Shown here one piece after another: positions 1 to 8,425 of a stretch of 64,000 nt of DNA; position 1 is the stretch's first letter, and each line of letters starts with the position of its first letter. Location: the NCBI GenBank assembly GCA_963663005.2, contig CAXXHH010000013.1, forward strand, positions 124,001 to 188,000. The letters run 5' to 3'. The notes below the pieces were generated by a model. It did no database searches. It saw only the letters and a program-made list of their open reading frames with translations, and was not told the origin of the DNA. The position numbers were made by a program, and so were the translations under genes. The DNA comes from CAINVV01 sp963663005 (GTDB lineage Bacteria > Bacteroidota > Bacteroidia > Bacteroidales > Prolixibacteraceae).

Positions 1-2
1 AG

Positions 3-692
3 GTATTTTGGCACACTCTTGACAAGGATAAGAAGGCAATCACAGATAAAGCAATTCTTCGATTTAAGGAGCGGAATGTATGTCAATACAATGTGGTATA
101 TAGGAGTTCTGAATTTTCTTTAAATTATATTATTGAGTCTTTAAATTTCTTATCAAATCAAAAACTACATAGTTTTAAACGACCTTTTCCTTCAAAAACA
201 TACAAAAATTCCTCTCAATTTGTTTGGAGCTGGTATACGCCTGAAAATGCTTTTGAAAAGTTGAGTTTTATTTATAATGAACTTCCGAAAGTTTATGACA
301 TATTCATAGAATCATATTTTCCTAGACTTTATAATTCTTTGAAGTATTACTCAAGTTTTGATTTGCTTGTCGTAAATGTTATTTATGGTACAGAGTTTAA
401 ATCATTTTCTGATTCACCTAGTATTGAGATTTTTTATCTAAAATCAAATGACGGCTGTGAACCAAATACTAAATTATATTTGAATTCACAAAGTTGCCCT
501 TTGGATAGACAAAACTTTTCAGAATATTATGATAATGGCGTTGAAATAGACGGAGTAAAATACAAACTTATTTCATGCTCTTGGGGTGTAGTTGATTTTC
601 TATATGATAGATTTTCACTTCAAAAGCACTTGTATAAATGCTTGAAAGATAGGTTTGAGCTATATTTTAAAACAAAGACAAACGAAAAATAA
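3..692 (+). CDS. Hypothetical protein, 5'-truncated by window edge
   Basis: The frame is open from the first bases of the window, so the gene begins upstream; a GTG at 93 is an internal codon rather than a convincing start. About 229 residues are visible, rich in Phe, Tyr, Lys and Asn, with no motif, signal peptide or membrane segment that I recognise. Base composition is visibly more AT-rich than the genes from 2.7 kb onward, as in the next two genes. Its stop lies only a few bases before a 134-bp inverted-repeat element, an arrangement typical of integron gene cassettes. Function unknown. Confidence 0.6.
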   Translation, partial: VFWHTLDKDKKAITDKAILRFKERNVCQYNVVYRSSEFSLNYIIESLNFLSNQKLHSFKRPFPSKTYKNSSQFVWSWYTPENAFEKLSFIYNELPKVYDIFIESYFPRLYNSLKYYSSFDLLVVNVIYGTEFKSFSDSPSIEIFYLKSNDGCEPNTKLYLNSQSCPLDRQNFSEYYDNGVEIDGVKYKLISCSWGVVDFLYDRFSLQKHLYKCLKDRFELYFKTKTNEK

Positions 693-696
693 TCTA

Positions 697-830
697 CGGC
701 TAACAACGGCTCATACCCAATGCGGGTTTCAGAGGTTTTTTAAGTTCAGTTCCCGCAGGCAAGGTTTGTATCGTGTGATACAGATGCAGCCACGCAATCC
801 CGCACTGGTCATAGCCGCGACCGTTAGCGG
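697..830 (+). repeat. attC-like inverted-repeat element (first copy)
   Basis: The ends are inverse repeats: GCTAAC at 699-704 and GTTAGC at 823-828. Inside them a second pair of imperfect arms, 707-726 (CGGCTCATACCC...GCGGG) and 799-817, would fold into a long hairpin. Length (134 bp), terminal GTTAG/CTAAC motifs and position just after a stop codon fit an attC recombination site of a cassette array. No integrase lies in the window, so the integron assignment is inference; it could also be a Bacteroidetes-specific dispersed repeat. Confidence 0.5.
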
Positions 831-901
831 TAATTTTAAAAAATCAGAAGACATGAATTTATTCAGTAGCTTTAAAAACAAATTTTAAAAAATAGTTTAC
901 A

Positions 902-1354
902 ATGAAAGATGAACTAGATAGAAAGCTATCGGCTATCATAGCTAAAAGAAAAGATAACCTAGTAAACATTGTCCAGTTTGATGACTTATTTTTCGTTTTC
1001 GCGAAAAAAACATTAAAAGAGGTTGCAAATTTTATAAACAGTAAATTAGAAAACTCCACTCAAGATTTTCTAAAAATTTATTACGATGACCCGATAAACT
1101 TTATGAATACTCAATATTTTGCTCAGGTTCAAGTCGCAGGGGGATTTAGTAGAAATCGATACAGCCTGATTTCAGAGGAGACAAACCCACTGCTTAGGTT
1201 TGAAGGGGATGATACAAATGGGCAAGTTAAGGTATCAATGAGACTAAAAAGCGAAAATAATTTTAAGGAAATCGGTAAATATGGAATAAGTCAATTGAAT
1301 GAGGAAAAAACTACTGAAATTCTAATTAACTTTTTAGAAAAAGTGTTCTCTTAA
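902..1354 (+). CDS. Hypothetical protein paired with patatin-like phospholipase
   Basis: A 150-residue protein without a signal peptide, starting at an ATG about 70 bp after the first attC-like element. It looks soluble, with an acidic/lysine-rich helical N-terminus (residues 1-60) and a likely beta-rich middle. I recognise no domain. Only 9 bp separate its stop from the next ATG, so it is probably co-transcribed with the patatin-like gene and may be its partner, regulator or immunity factor; that is inference from position only. It is AT-rich like its neighbours. Confidence 0.6.
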   Translation: MKDELDRKLSAIIAKRKDNLVNIVQFDDLFFVFAKKTLKEVANFINSKLENSTQDFLKIYYDDPINFMNTQYFAQVQVAGGFSRNRYSLISEETNPLLRFEGDDTNGQVKVSMRLKSENNFKEIGKYGISQLNEEKTTEILINFLEKVFS

Positions 1355-1363
1355 TTATTTTCA

Positions 1364-2398
1364 ATGGAGAAAAAAAGAAAGTTACGCATTTTAAGCATTG
1401 ATGGAGGCGGACTTCGAGGTGTCATTCCGTTGCAGATAATCAGGCACATTGAGTCAATTACTCAAAAAGAAATACACAAAAGTTTTGACTTAATTGCAGG
1501 TACATCTAGCGGAGGTATATTGACTTGCGCTTTAACTTTTCAGGATTCTGAGAGTCTTGAAGGAGATAAGAGAAAATACACACTTGATGAAATAGAGAAA
1601 ATTTATGTTGAAAGAGGAAAAAAAATTTTTCCTTCAAAATCTCTACTTTCAATAGGTAATAATTCTTTCAAGAAATGGTTTGCGCCCCTTTATAATCCTA
1701 GTAGTTTGGAATCAATATTATATGAATTTTTTGGAGATGCGAGAATAACAAATTGCATGAAACGAATTTTTATTACATCATATGATATTCATAGAAATAA
1801 ACCATTGTTTTTTACCACAAGAAATGCAACGCAATCTCCTGATAAAAATGCAAGATTAATAGATATTTGTAGGGCAACGTCTGCAGCACCAACATATTTT
1901 CCCACATATAGATTTACATATGACAGCGAAAATACAATTTGTATCGATGGTGGTGTTTTTATGAATAATCCATCATTAGGTGCACTTATCGAAGTATTAG
2001 GAAATTTAAACTACAAATACTATAAAATAAATGAGGAAATAACCCTGGAGGACATTTGTATATTGTCTTTGGGTACAGGTCAAAGCGATAAAATATTGAA
2101 TAGCTTTCAGTCACAAAAGTGGGGTCATCTAAAATGGATAAAACCAATAGTTGACTTAACAACTAATGGTCCTGTTAAGGTTATTCACAATCAAATGGAC
2201 ACCATTTTCCAAATGTTTGGTAATCCAGATAATTACTTAAGAATAAATGTTGACATAAAAGAAAAGTATTCAGAAATGTCTGATTCAAGAAAAGAAGTAT
2301 CGGATTATCTAATTGCTGAGACAAAGTCTCAAATTCTAAATAACAACACACTAACATTAAAGCTTGATTATTTTTTAGAAAATAGTGGAATCAAATGA
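1364..2398 (+). CDS. Patatin-like phospholipase
   Basis: The 344-residue protein carries all three patatin hallmarks. The oxyanion-hole glycines are DGGGLRG at residues 13-19, the nucleophile elbow is GTSSG at 46-50 with Ser48, and the catalytic Asp195 sits in IDGGVFMNNP. These form the Ser-Asp dyad that hydrolyses acyl chains of membrane phospholipids. There is no signal peptide, so it should be cytoplasmic. Proteins of this size and layout include CapV-type effectors of anti-phage systems, but no nucleotide-cyclase gene is visible here. It follows an unknown 150-residue gene with a 9-bp gap, and an attC-like element starts just after its stop. Confidence 0.85.
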   Translation: MEKKRKLRILSIDGGGLRGVIPLQIIRHIESITQKEIHKSFDLIAGTSSGGILTCALTFQDSESLEGDKRKYTLDEIEKIYVERGKKIFPSKSLLSIGNNSFKKWFAPLYNPSSLESILYEFFGDARITNCMKRIFITSYDIHRNKPLFFTTRNATQSPDKNARLIDICRATSAAPTYFPTYRFTYDSENTICIDGGVFMNNPSLGALIEVLGNLNYKYYKINEEITLEDICILSLGTGQSDKILNSFQSQKWGHLKWIKPIVDLTTNGPVKVIHNQMDTIFQMFGNPDNYLRINVDIKEKYSEMSDSRKEVSDYLIAETKSQILNNNTLTLKLDYFLENSGIK

Positions 2399-2406
2399 AA
2401 AAACTA

Positions 2407-2519
2407 CCGCTAACACGTGGTATAAGTCATGGCTGGGTTTGTGCGGATTCGACAAGTCGAATCTCGTCCCAACCTCAGTTTCGGTCGGACACTCAGACTC
2501 TCGTCTGACCGCCACGACC
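2407..2519 (+). repeat. attC-like element (second copy, right end degenerate)
   Basis: It begins CCGCTAAC nine bases after the patatin stop, matching the start of the element at 697. It contains a perfect 8-bp hairpin (GATTCGAC-AA-GTCGAATC, 2446-2463), a second 9-bp near-perfect pair (2482-2490 with 2503-2511), and outer arms CACGTGG/CCACG (2414-2420, 2512-2516). The expected GTTAGC at the right end is absent, so the element looks truncated or diverged. The bases up to 2711 hold no gene I can support; the short frame 2429-2641 runs through the repeat and is not credible. Confidence 0.4.
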
Positions 2520-2711
2520 TCATAGAAACATTCCATTTTCGTATAACTTTAGCTCAAATCGTATCATCCCTTCAGGATTTTTATCGTATCAACATCAAAT
2601 ATTTTCGACTCGTATCGTATCATAATAAAATATTTTTCTAACTTAGGACGACGGTACAAAAATTACCAGCTTGTACAACCTTATTGATGCGGTAATTAAT
2701 TTGTATATTTT

Positions 2712-4097
2712 CTACTCCAATTTCACGATAAAAATCTGCTTCCATGCTTCCTTTGAATCTTCTGATTTGACAAGCTTGTTGAAGGCAATTGTTTTCCCGT
2801 CGTTCGACCAGACAATATTTGATAACTCCTCCTTGCCAATCGGCGTGAGGCGCTGCATTCTTTTTTGGAATGGTTCGTCTGAAATCCTGCAAATCACCAA
2901 ACTATTTTCAGACAGGTAACAAATCGACTGATTGTCCGAACTGAATCTGGCGCCGCTCTGCACCCCGGCCGGATGCTCTGTTACCTGCCTTGAACTCCCG
3001 CCGTCAGGCGAAATCAGAAAAATTTGTTGCTTCCCATTTGCGTCTGCAGAGAGATACGATATCCATTTCCCGTCAGAAGATGATCGCACAACACCGCCAC
3101 AGCCCGGGAATTTTCTCTCTGCGGTGTAGGTCAGCCTCCGCTGGACTGTTCCTTTTGGCGGCATTGGAAATGAGATTGGCGTACCTTCGAGCGGACCGTA
3201 TTCGCCAGGTTGATTAATGGAATCGGGGATATCGACGACGAAAAGTTCATCGACCGGCTGATTGTTTTTACTTTTAACTTTACCAAGGAAGGCTCGTGCA
3301 ACCTGGTTTTTACCTCCTTTGGTCAGGTAGCTACCTTTGCCCACCCAGCTATCGGATGCGGCATTGCTTATTTCATCGCTTCCAGGGACAGGTTTTGGAA
3401 CCACACGAACAACCACGGCGCTAAACCATTCGCCGGACAAGTTTTCTCCCTCCCCACTTTTATCGACAATGACAGGATGGATTTTTCGTGAAACACCTAT
3501 TGTCCTGAGATTTACCTTTTCACCGGTAGAATCTTCGATTGATTTCATGATCGCATCGTTGTAGGTAAATCCCACCCACTTGCCATCTTTACTCCATTCG
3601 TGCCGGTGCGTGCCACCACGCAAAGCGCCGGGAGTGAAAGGCAGCGTCACGTCACGAGCATCCATGTAAATTGGAACATTTGGGTTGGTATCTTCAACAA
3701 TTGTCCCTGTCCGCCTCCATTGCTGATACGGATTTTTCTCACTGCAAAAAGCCAGTCCATGGATAAAAATCACCTTGTTTTCAGTCGGATGATAACTCAC
3801 TGCACCGGCGCCCGGACCATAAACATGATTATCTTTTACAACAAAAAGTCCTTCTATTTGGCCCGTCTCAACCTGAACCCGTTCGATTGAAGGCGAGCCA
3901 CCAATACCTCCGATTGCCGTCCGGGTGTCATAAACCAGCCATTTCCCATCTGGCGAAAAATTGTCGTTGTTATCGAGATCGTGGTTATAGGCACCCTTCG
4001 TTAGCTGAATCTCTTTATACGCCATTGTTGGTTTTTGACATCCGCCAAACGCCACAACAAGCACGATATCCAACACTAATAAACAAATCCATTTCAT
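2712..4097 (-). CDS. YidR/DUF3748-like beta-propeller lipoprotein
   Basis: A lipoprotein of about 461 residues. The chosen start (MKWICLLVL) gives a hydrophobic signal ending in a lipobox (AFGGC), so Cys is the predicted lipidated residue; an upstream ATG at 4127 would add ten residues derived from a low-complexity repeat. The rest shows repeated SPDGKWLVY-type strands of the TolB/PD40 propeller fold and resembles the DUF3748 family of E. coli YidR. Its biochemical role is unknown. It is the last gene of the minus-strand block, after the PHP protein. Confidence 0.7.
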   Translation of the reverse strand: MKWICLLVLDIVLVVAFGGCQKPTMAYKEIQLTKGAYNHDLDNNDNFSPDGKWLVYDTRTAIGGIGGSPSIERVQVETGQIEGLFVVKDNHVYGPGAGAVSYHPTENKVIFIHGLAFCSEKNPYQQWRRTGTIVEDTNPNVPIYMDARDVTLPFTPGALRGGTHRHEWSKDGKWVGFTYNDAIMKSIEDSTGEKVNLRTIGVSRKIHPVIVDKSGEGENLSGEWFSAVVVRVVPKPVPGSDEISNAASDSWVGKGSYLTKGGKNQVARAFLGKVKSKNNQPVDELFVVDIPDSINQPGEYGPLEGTPISFPMPPKGTVQRRLTYTAERKFPGCGGVVRSSSDGKWISYLSADANGKQQIFLISPDGGSSRQVTEHPAGVQSGARFSSDNQSICYLSENSLVICRISDEPFQKRMQRLTPIGKEELSNIVWSNDGKTIAFNKLVKSEDSKEAWKQIFIVKLE

Positions 4098-4133
4098 TTT
4101 CAAATTTTCCAATTTGCACATTTGCACATTTTC
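4096..4133. repeat. Low-complexity ATTTGCACA intergenic repeat
   Basis: Short units of the type AATTTGCACATTTGCACATT fill the gap between two minus-strand genes. Similar text occurs at 6899-6936 and, in reverse orientation, at 25371-25435, always between genes. It appears to be a dispersed intergenic simple repeat of this genome. Confidence 0.6.
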
Positions 4134-5459
4134 TTAGTACAGATATATCGGATTCGTATAAATCCATGGTTGCCATTCATCGCCTGGTTTTACCTCGACT
4201 TCGAGCCGATATGCTCCTTTTTGCAGAGCTTCGCTAAATGAAAAGGAGTATTCTTCACCGGTGGTAGTCTGAACAGTCTTGCCATCTTTGATCAGCTTGA
4301 ACCGGCCAGGAAATGGAGATACCGCTGCGATCTTTTTGATGTCACCTATCTTTATTGAATCTCCCATCATTCCCTTCATTTTTCCATCAGCTCCTTCGCC
4401 ATAGAAGCAAAATCCTGTTGCATCGGCTAAAAACCGAAATGCAGTAAAATGGTGTCCGGCAACGATATTGCGCGAAATACTGGGAAGTGTCAACGAATCT
4501 GCGAACAGGTAATTGACAGAATTATTGAACGATGTCTCATAGGTATTAACCACCATCCACCTGAATATCCATCCACTTTGATCAGGAGCGTGGAACATCC
4601 AACGGTTCCAGAGCGAAACTTTAACTGTATCAATGGGTTTGGTATTGATGCCCATCCACTGCACACGACCATCCGCCAAATAGCGAGCCCTGAAATTCAC
4701 ATTTTCATGCTCGTCAACGGCAGAAAAGCCAACAATTTTACGCTGAGTATTCAGGGAATCCCAACGCGCCAGAATTGAGGTCTGCCGATCGAAAATTGAG
4801 CGATAGGCCCATGCACGATACTTGCTTCCATTAATCAAAAAATCAGTAATTATGGGCAAAGTCGAGGTTTTGCTTAACACGTTCGTGTGAAAATTGTATA
4901 TCTCCATCCCCTGATAAAATGGATTTGCCCAGTTATGCGGTTCTTCGGTGTGGGCATAAAAAACAATCCCGCCTTTCGAGACAACTTCTTTGGCAACAGT
5001 ATCTTTATTCGTTTTCCAGTCGATCACTCCATCCTGAAGCGGCCAGGTATCGAATCCCTGCTTCTCACTTCCCGGTTCCAGCAAAATGCCGTCATACAAA
5101 CCTCTTTTGTATCCTCTTGGAAATGAATCCATATTGCCATGCGGGTGATCCGTCAGAAAAATGAAGTTGATATTGCGAAGCTTGGCTGCCGCAACTAATT
5201 CGTAGATAGTGCCTTTGCTGTCGTGCGACCAGTAACTGTGCAGGTGCATCACGCCGCGGTAGACTTTCAAATCTGTCACAACCGGACAATCCTTCTTCTT
5301 TAACTGAAATTCCTCAACCTGCTTTTGAAATTTTGGATACGTTACAAATCTGTGCCACAGAGGCTTTGAAAAAAAGACAAAGAAAACGATAACCAATAAT
5401 GCCAATAGACCCAAAAGAGTATACTTTAGAATCTTTAGTAGTCTTCCGAAAATCCTCAT
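4134..5459 (-). CDS. Membrane-anchored PHP-domain protein
   Basis: About 441 residues. The preferred start MRIFGRLLK gives a cationic N-terminus followed by one strong membrane segment (roughly residues 14-32), so the catalytic part should be periplasmic and tethered to the inner membrane. Metal-binding motifs of the PHP phosphoesterase superfamily are visible: HLHSYWSHD and, about 40 residues on, TDHP; AHTEEPH follows. PHP proteins hydrolyse phosphoesters with two or three metals; the substrate here is unknown. A start at 5516 would overlap the preceding gene by 14 bp and is less likely. The downstream neighbour is the YidR-like lipoprotein. Confidence 0.72.
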   Translation of the reverse strand: MRIFGRLLKILKYTLLGLLALLVIVFFVFFSKPLWHRFVTYPKFQKQVEEFQLKKKDCPVVTDLKVYRGVMHLHSYWSHDSKGTIYELVAAAKLRNINFIFLTDHPHGNMDSFPRGYKRGLYDGILLEPGSEKQGFDTWPLQDGVIDWKTNKDTVAKEVVSKGGIVFYAHTEEPHNWANPFYQGMEIYNFHTNVLSKTSTLPIITDFLINGSKYRAWAYRSIFDRQTSILARWDSLNTQRKIVGFSAVDEHENVNFRARYLADGRVQWMGINTKPIDTVKVSLWNRWMFHAPDQSGWIFRWMVVNTYETSFNNSVNYLFADSLTLPSISRNIVAGHHFTAFRFLADATGFCFYGEGADGKMKGMMGDSIKIGDIKKIAAVSPFPGRFKLIKDGKTVQTTTGEEYSFSFSEALQKGAYRLEVEVKPGDEWQPWIYTNPIYLY

Positions 5460-5502
5460 CTGAAAATTTGTTAATTCGTTAATTACCAGTATAAAACTTG
5501 GA

Positions 5503-6888
5503 CTATTTCGAGACAATTTCGGTCAGGTGCCTGATTAAATCCATCGAATAATCGCCCATCGTCGGACCGAACCATCCCATAATTTTTGGTTCATATTCGT
5601 CCATGTAGAAATACCTGCCGGGAACAATGTATCCGACATAACTACCGTTGAAGCTGGAAACGACAGCCTCATAGCCATTGTAAGCCAAGGCCTGCTTGAT
5701 CTGCAAGGCATACTCGCCGCTAAAATCCGACGGAGCAGATATCCAGATCAAATTGCCAATGCGAACTGCTTGAAAGAATACATTTTGGGGTTTCGGCATC
5801 AGCTTGTTGCTCAACCAGGTAGAAAGATTAATTCTCGGTGTCAGGCGGATGTGATATTCCGGCAAAGTGACCCTCAAAGTAGCAGACGACAGCGCTACGA
5901 CATCCTGGTACGTTTTTGAGGGTATCTTTTTGATCAGACTATCCGCCAAGGATTCACCAATATATCTGGAACTTTCAAACGCACTGCCCTTTCCCGAAGG
6001 ACTCTGGCTGCCAATAGCGCCTGCGCAGAACAGGGCAACATTCCAGGAAGCCGCCTCCATTTTGCGTTCCCAGTAGCCGGGATAGTCTCCGCTAAATTCC
6101 ATGTTTTTATCCCCAACGGTGGTAGCATGTGCGGAAAATGTCCCAATGACGGCTTTTCTTTTCCCTTTCTGACTGATTAGGAGATACGAAAAATCATCAT
6201 TTTTGGTGCCCAATTCCTTGATAAAGCGGTTCCTGGTAAGGTTTGACGCATTATACCTGCCGTACGAAAGCCCGGCTCTGGAAAGATCTGCTATCGCGCT
6301 GGTGGCAGATTTCACAATGCAATTTACCAGCCAGTTTTGAATTTCCTTGTTCGCCTTTCCGGCAAATTGCTCACCGATGAAACCCGGTCCCCACGCGCCA
6401 ATACTGGAATGACTATGCGTTGCCGAAAAAACAAGTTGATCCCTTGTAATCCCTTTTGAAGCAAGCTTTTCCACCACAATATCAATAATATTTGGAGGCA
6501 TTATCAGCAGATCCGCGCCAACGAATACCACCAGCTTTGAAGCGACTTTCAAGGCTACTGATCTCACAAAAATACTATCGTGGATGCCTGTGGCGGGCTT
6601 ACCCTTCCGCGCACCAAATCCGGCGAGGGGAACAGCAATGAACTTCCCCGCTGCTCCATCGTCTGTCGCATTATTTATTGAAGGTGTCAGGTTGACTTTT
6701 GAAAATCCCGCAAGAAGAGAGTCAGTGACAGATTTCTCGGTAGTTTTCAAACTATCGGCCCGGGCAATAGTAGTCTTAAAATAGTCGGACGTCACGAACG
6801 GATCATCCTTGACAGATCCAGTCAATGCAAAAAATACCACTCCGAGTAAAACCACCAAAGCCAAAAAGATGTAAAGAATTTTTTTCAT
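5503..6888 (-). CDS. Neutral/alkaline ceramidase N-terminal-like protein
   Basis: A 461-residue protein with an N-terminal membrane/signal segment (residues 4-24), so exported. It carries the features of the neutral non-lysosomal ceramidase family: a GFGARKG segment, FVGADLL, and the conserved metal-site stretch SATHSHSS, followed later by HATTVG and an FSGDYPG segment. Neutral ceramidases cleave the amide of ceramide to sphingosine and fatty acid using zinc. At 461 residues it covers the N-terminal catalytic domain; the C-terminal immunoglobulin-like domain of longer members seems missing. Located between the PhoPQ-related gene and the PHP gene. Substrate in this organism is inferred only. 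Confidence 0.75.
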   Translation of the reverse strand: MKKILYIFLALVVLLGVVFFALTGSVKDDPFVTSDYFKTTIARADSLKTTEKSVTDSLLAGFSKVNLTPSINNATDDGAAGKFIAVPLAGFGARKGKPATGIHDSIFVRSVALKVASKLVVFVGADLLIMPPNIIDIVVEKLASKGITRDQLVFSATHSHSSIGAWGPGFIGEQFAGKANKEIQNWLVNCIVKSATSAIADLSRAGLSYGRYNASNLTRNRFIKELGTKNDDFSYLLISQKGKRKAVIGTFSAHATTVGDKNMEFSGDYPGYWERKMEAASWNVALFCAGAIGSQSPSGKGSAFESSRYIGESLADSLIKKIPSKTYQDVVALSSATLRVTLPEYHIRLTPRINLSTWLSNKLMPKPQNVFFQAVRIGNLIWISAPSDFSGEYALQIKQALAYNGYEAVVSSFNGSYVGYIVPGRYFYMDEYEPKIMGWFGPTMGDYSMDLIRHLTEIVSK

Positions 6889-6898
6889 ATCCTTCTCT

Positions 6899-6936
6899 CA
6901 TTTGCACATTTGCATATTTCCACATTTGCACATTAT
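6899..6936. repeat. Low-complexity ATTTGCACA intergenic repeat
   Basis: Three imperfect units (ATTTGCACA, TTTGCATAT, ATTTGCACA) between the ceramidase-like and PhoPQ-related genes. Same type as 4096-4133. Confidence 0.55.
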
Positions 6937-6937
6937 C

Positions 6938-8299
6938 TTATTTTTTCTTCAGCAATACCTGCTTATCTGAAGTAACAAACATTCTGGTACATTGCGTAAA
7001 ATCCTGTCCGAACGGCGATTTGTACTTCAGTTCAACATAGAAAGCCTTGAATCCAGTAGCGGGATAGTCGATCGCTACCTGAACAACAGGTTTTTTCGCG
7101 GCATCCAGACCAACATAACTCCATTTTTTATCCCTGAACTCCTGATTGGATGAAGTGGTTGTAAAGAGCGATGCATCAACCAGTTTATCGGCAGTTGTGT
7201 TTACGGTCAGATTAATCTTTCCGTTTAGTTCGGAAACAGTATAGTTGCATACCGGCAATTTATCTTTGGTTACAGTGGTTTGAACCAGGGCACTCAGTGC
7301 CGCAAAAGCCCGTTTTCTATCACCCTGGTCGTGGCCGGCATTCGCGGTATAGCAGATATGATTGTCGCCCGGAATGTCGTCTATGTAGTTCTTGACTGCA
7401 TCCACCGGCCAGTATGGATCATTGGTTCCCATGAAGAGAATTTTGGGCATGGTGAGCGTCTTCCGGTACGAATAAGGATCGATCATCTTAACCAGATCAT
7501 TATTTTGGTTTGTTCCGAATTGCTGCGCGAGTCCAAGTTTTACATAGTCCTCAATTTCAATACTATAATCGCCCCAAACGACCTTCTGGTAAGGAATATT
7601 TACCGGCATATTGAGCATATCAATAACCATCGGACCAATAGCAATAACACGCGAATCATTAGCGCCTGTGAGCCAGGTAGTCCAGCCACGCTTGGATGCG
7701 CCCGAAACGACAAAGCCTTTAACTTTTTTGCTCAACTCCTTCTTCGAAAATGCCTGAATGATGTCCATGGCACGAATAGCGCTCTTCGTCATCGGGAAAA
7801 GAAGGGGCCACGAAAAATCGTGGTCATTTTGATAGTTGTGGAGCGTGCGTGAAATCAGCGCATCTTCCGTTAGGTTGTCGTACAAAGGCTGATTCGGAAC
7901 CTGCCATAAAATTGCGATTATGGCCTTATCCACCTTAGCCATTTTTCCAAACTCAACGGCTAAATCGTCCGTGAATTTGTGCGAATTGGGTTTCTCGTCC
8001 TTGTTACTACCGCCGGTAATGAATAGCAAGGCATCCTGAAATTTCAAATCTTCGGGCACGATAATCATCAGATCATGTGTCCAATGAATTTTCTGCCAGG
8101 TCTGAGACGTAAACTCTACCCTGAAAAAAGTGAGCCCCTCCGCCTTCAATTTATCTTTTACCTCCCAATTGAAGGAGTTATCACCGTTGTGCAAATAAGC
8201 CTGAAGCGCCGTTTCCGGTGTGACGGGTTTCTTTGAAGCCGAAAAACCTGGTTGAAAACTGACGAATGTTAATAGAATTGATAGTAGTAGTACCTTCAT
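6938..8299 (-). CDS. PhoPQ-activated pathogenicity-related (PqaA-like) protein
   Basis: About 453 residues starting at MKVLLLSI, which gives a clean signal peptide ending near FSA; a start at 8383 would run back through a terminator hairpin and is rejected. The body is an alpha/beta hydrolase of the PhoPQ-related family: FITGGSNKDEK, then VVSGASKRGW with Ser as predicted nucleophile, FMGTNDPYWP (acid region) and NAGHDQGD (His). Family members are secreted or periplasmic proteins of unclear substrate. A terminator and a TAnnTTTG box lie upstream, suggesting it starts its own transcript with the ceramidase-like, PHP and YidR-like genes. Confidence 0.8.
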   Translation of the reverse strand: MKVLLLSILLTFVSFQPGFSASKKPVTPETALQAYLHNGDNSFNWEVKDKLKAEGLTFFRVEFTSQTWQKIHWTHDLMIIVPEDLKFQDALLFITGGSNKDEKPNSHKFTDDLAVEFGKMAKVDKAIIAILWQVPNQPLYDNLTEDALISRTLHNYQNDHDFSWPLLFPMTKSAIRAMDIIQAFSKKELSKKVKGFVVSGASKRGWTTWLTGANDSRVIAIGPMVIDMLNMPVNIPYQKVVWGDYSIEIEDYVKLGLAQQFGTNQNNDLVKMIDPYSYRKTLTMPKILFMGTNDPYWPVDAVKNYIDDIPGDNHICYTANAGHDQGDRKRAFAALSALVQTTVTKDKLPVCNYTVSELNGKINLTVNTTADKLVDASLFTTTSSNQEFRDKKWSYVGLDAAKKPVVQVAIDYPATGFKAFYVELKYKSPFGQDFTQCTRMFVTSDKQVLLKKK

Positions 8300-8339
8300 T
8301 GTATAATGCTTGTTATTAGTTGTCAAATCGAATTCTGTG

Positions 8340-8347
8340 CAAATGTA
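8340..8347 (-). promoter_or_regulatory. Possible -7 element (TACATTTG)
   Basis: Read on the minus strand this is TACATTTG, matching the Bacteroidetes -7 consensus TAnnTTTG, 41 bp before the ATG of the PqaA-like gene and just after the SusD terminator. No good TTTG is seen at -33, so the call is weak. Confidence 0.3.
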
Positions 8348-8350
8348 TTG

Positions 8351-8397
8351 AAAAAGCCACGGAGCATGATTTGCGTAAACCATTCTGCTCCGTGGCT
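8351..8397 (-). terminator. Rho-independent terminator after SusD
   Basis: On the minus strand a perfect 12-bp stem (AGCCACGGAGCA with TGCTCCGTGGCT, plus-strand 8355-8366 and 8386-8397) is followed by a T run. It lies about 30 bp past the SusD stop. Confidence 0.8.
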
Positions 8398-8425
8398 GAT
8401 TATTTTTTGTTAGAATGAATAGTTA

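Noticed and set aside
655..888. 77-codon frame overlapping the end of the first gene
   Set aside because: It runs through the inverted-repeat element, has no start context and no protein-like composition.
902..2398. CBASS system based on the patatin-like gene
   Set aside because: No CD-NTase, E1/E2 or JAB genes are adjacent, so only a candidate unit can be claimed.
2429..2641. 70-codon frame after the patatin gene
   Set aside because: Translation of the second attC-like element; residues reflect the palindromes, not a protein family.
8300..8383. Extended N-terminus of the PqaA-like protein
   Set aside because: The extra 28 residues are read from the SusD terminator and lack signal-peptide character; MKVLLLSI at 8299 is a proper export start.
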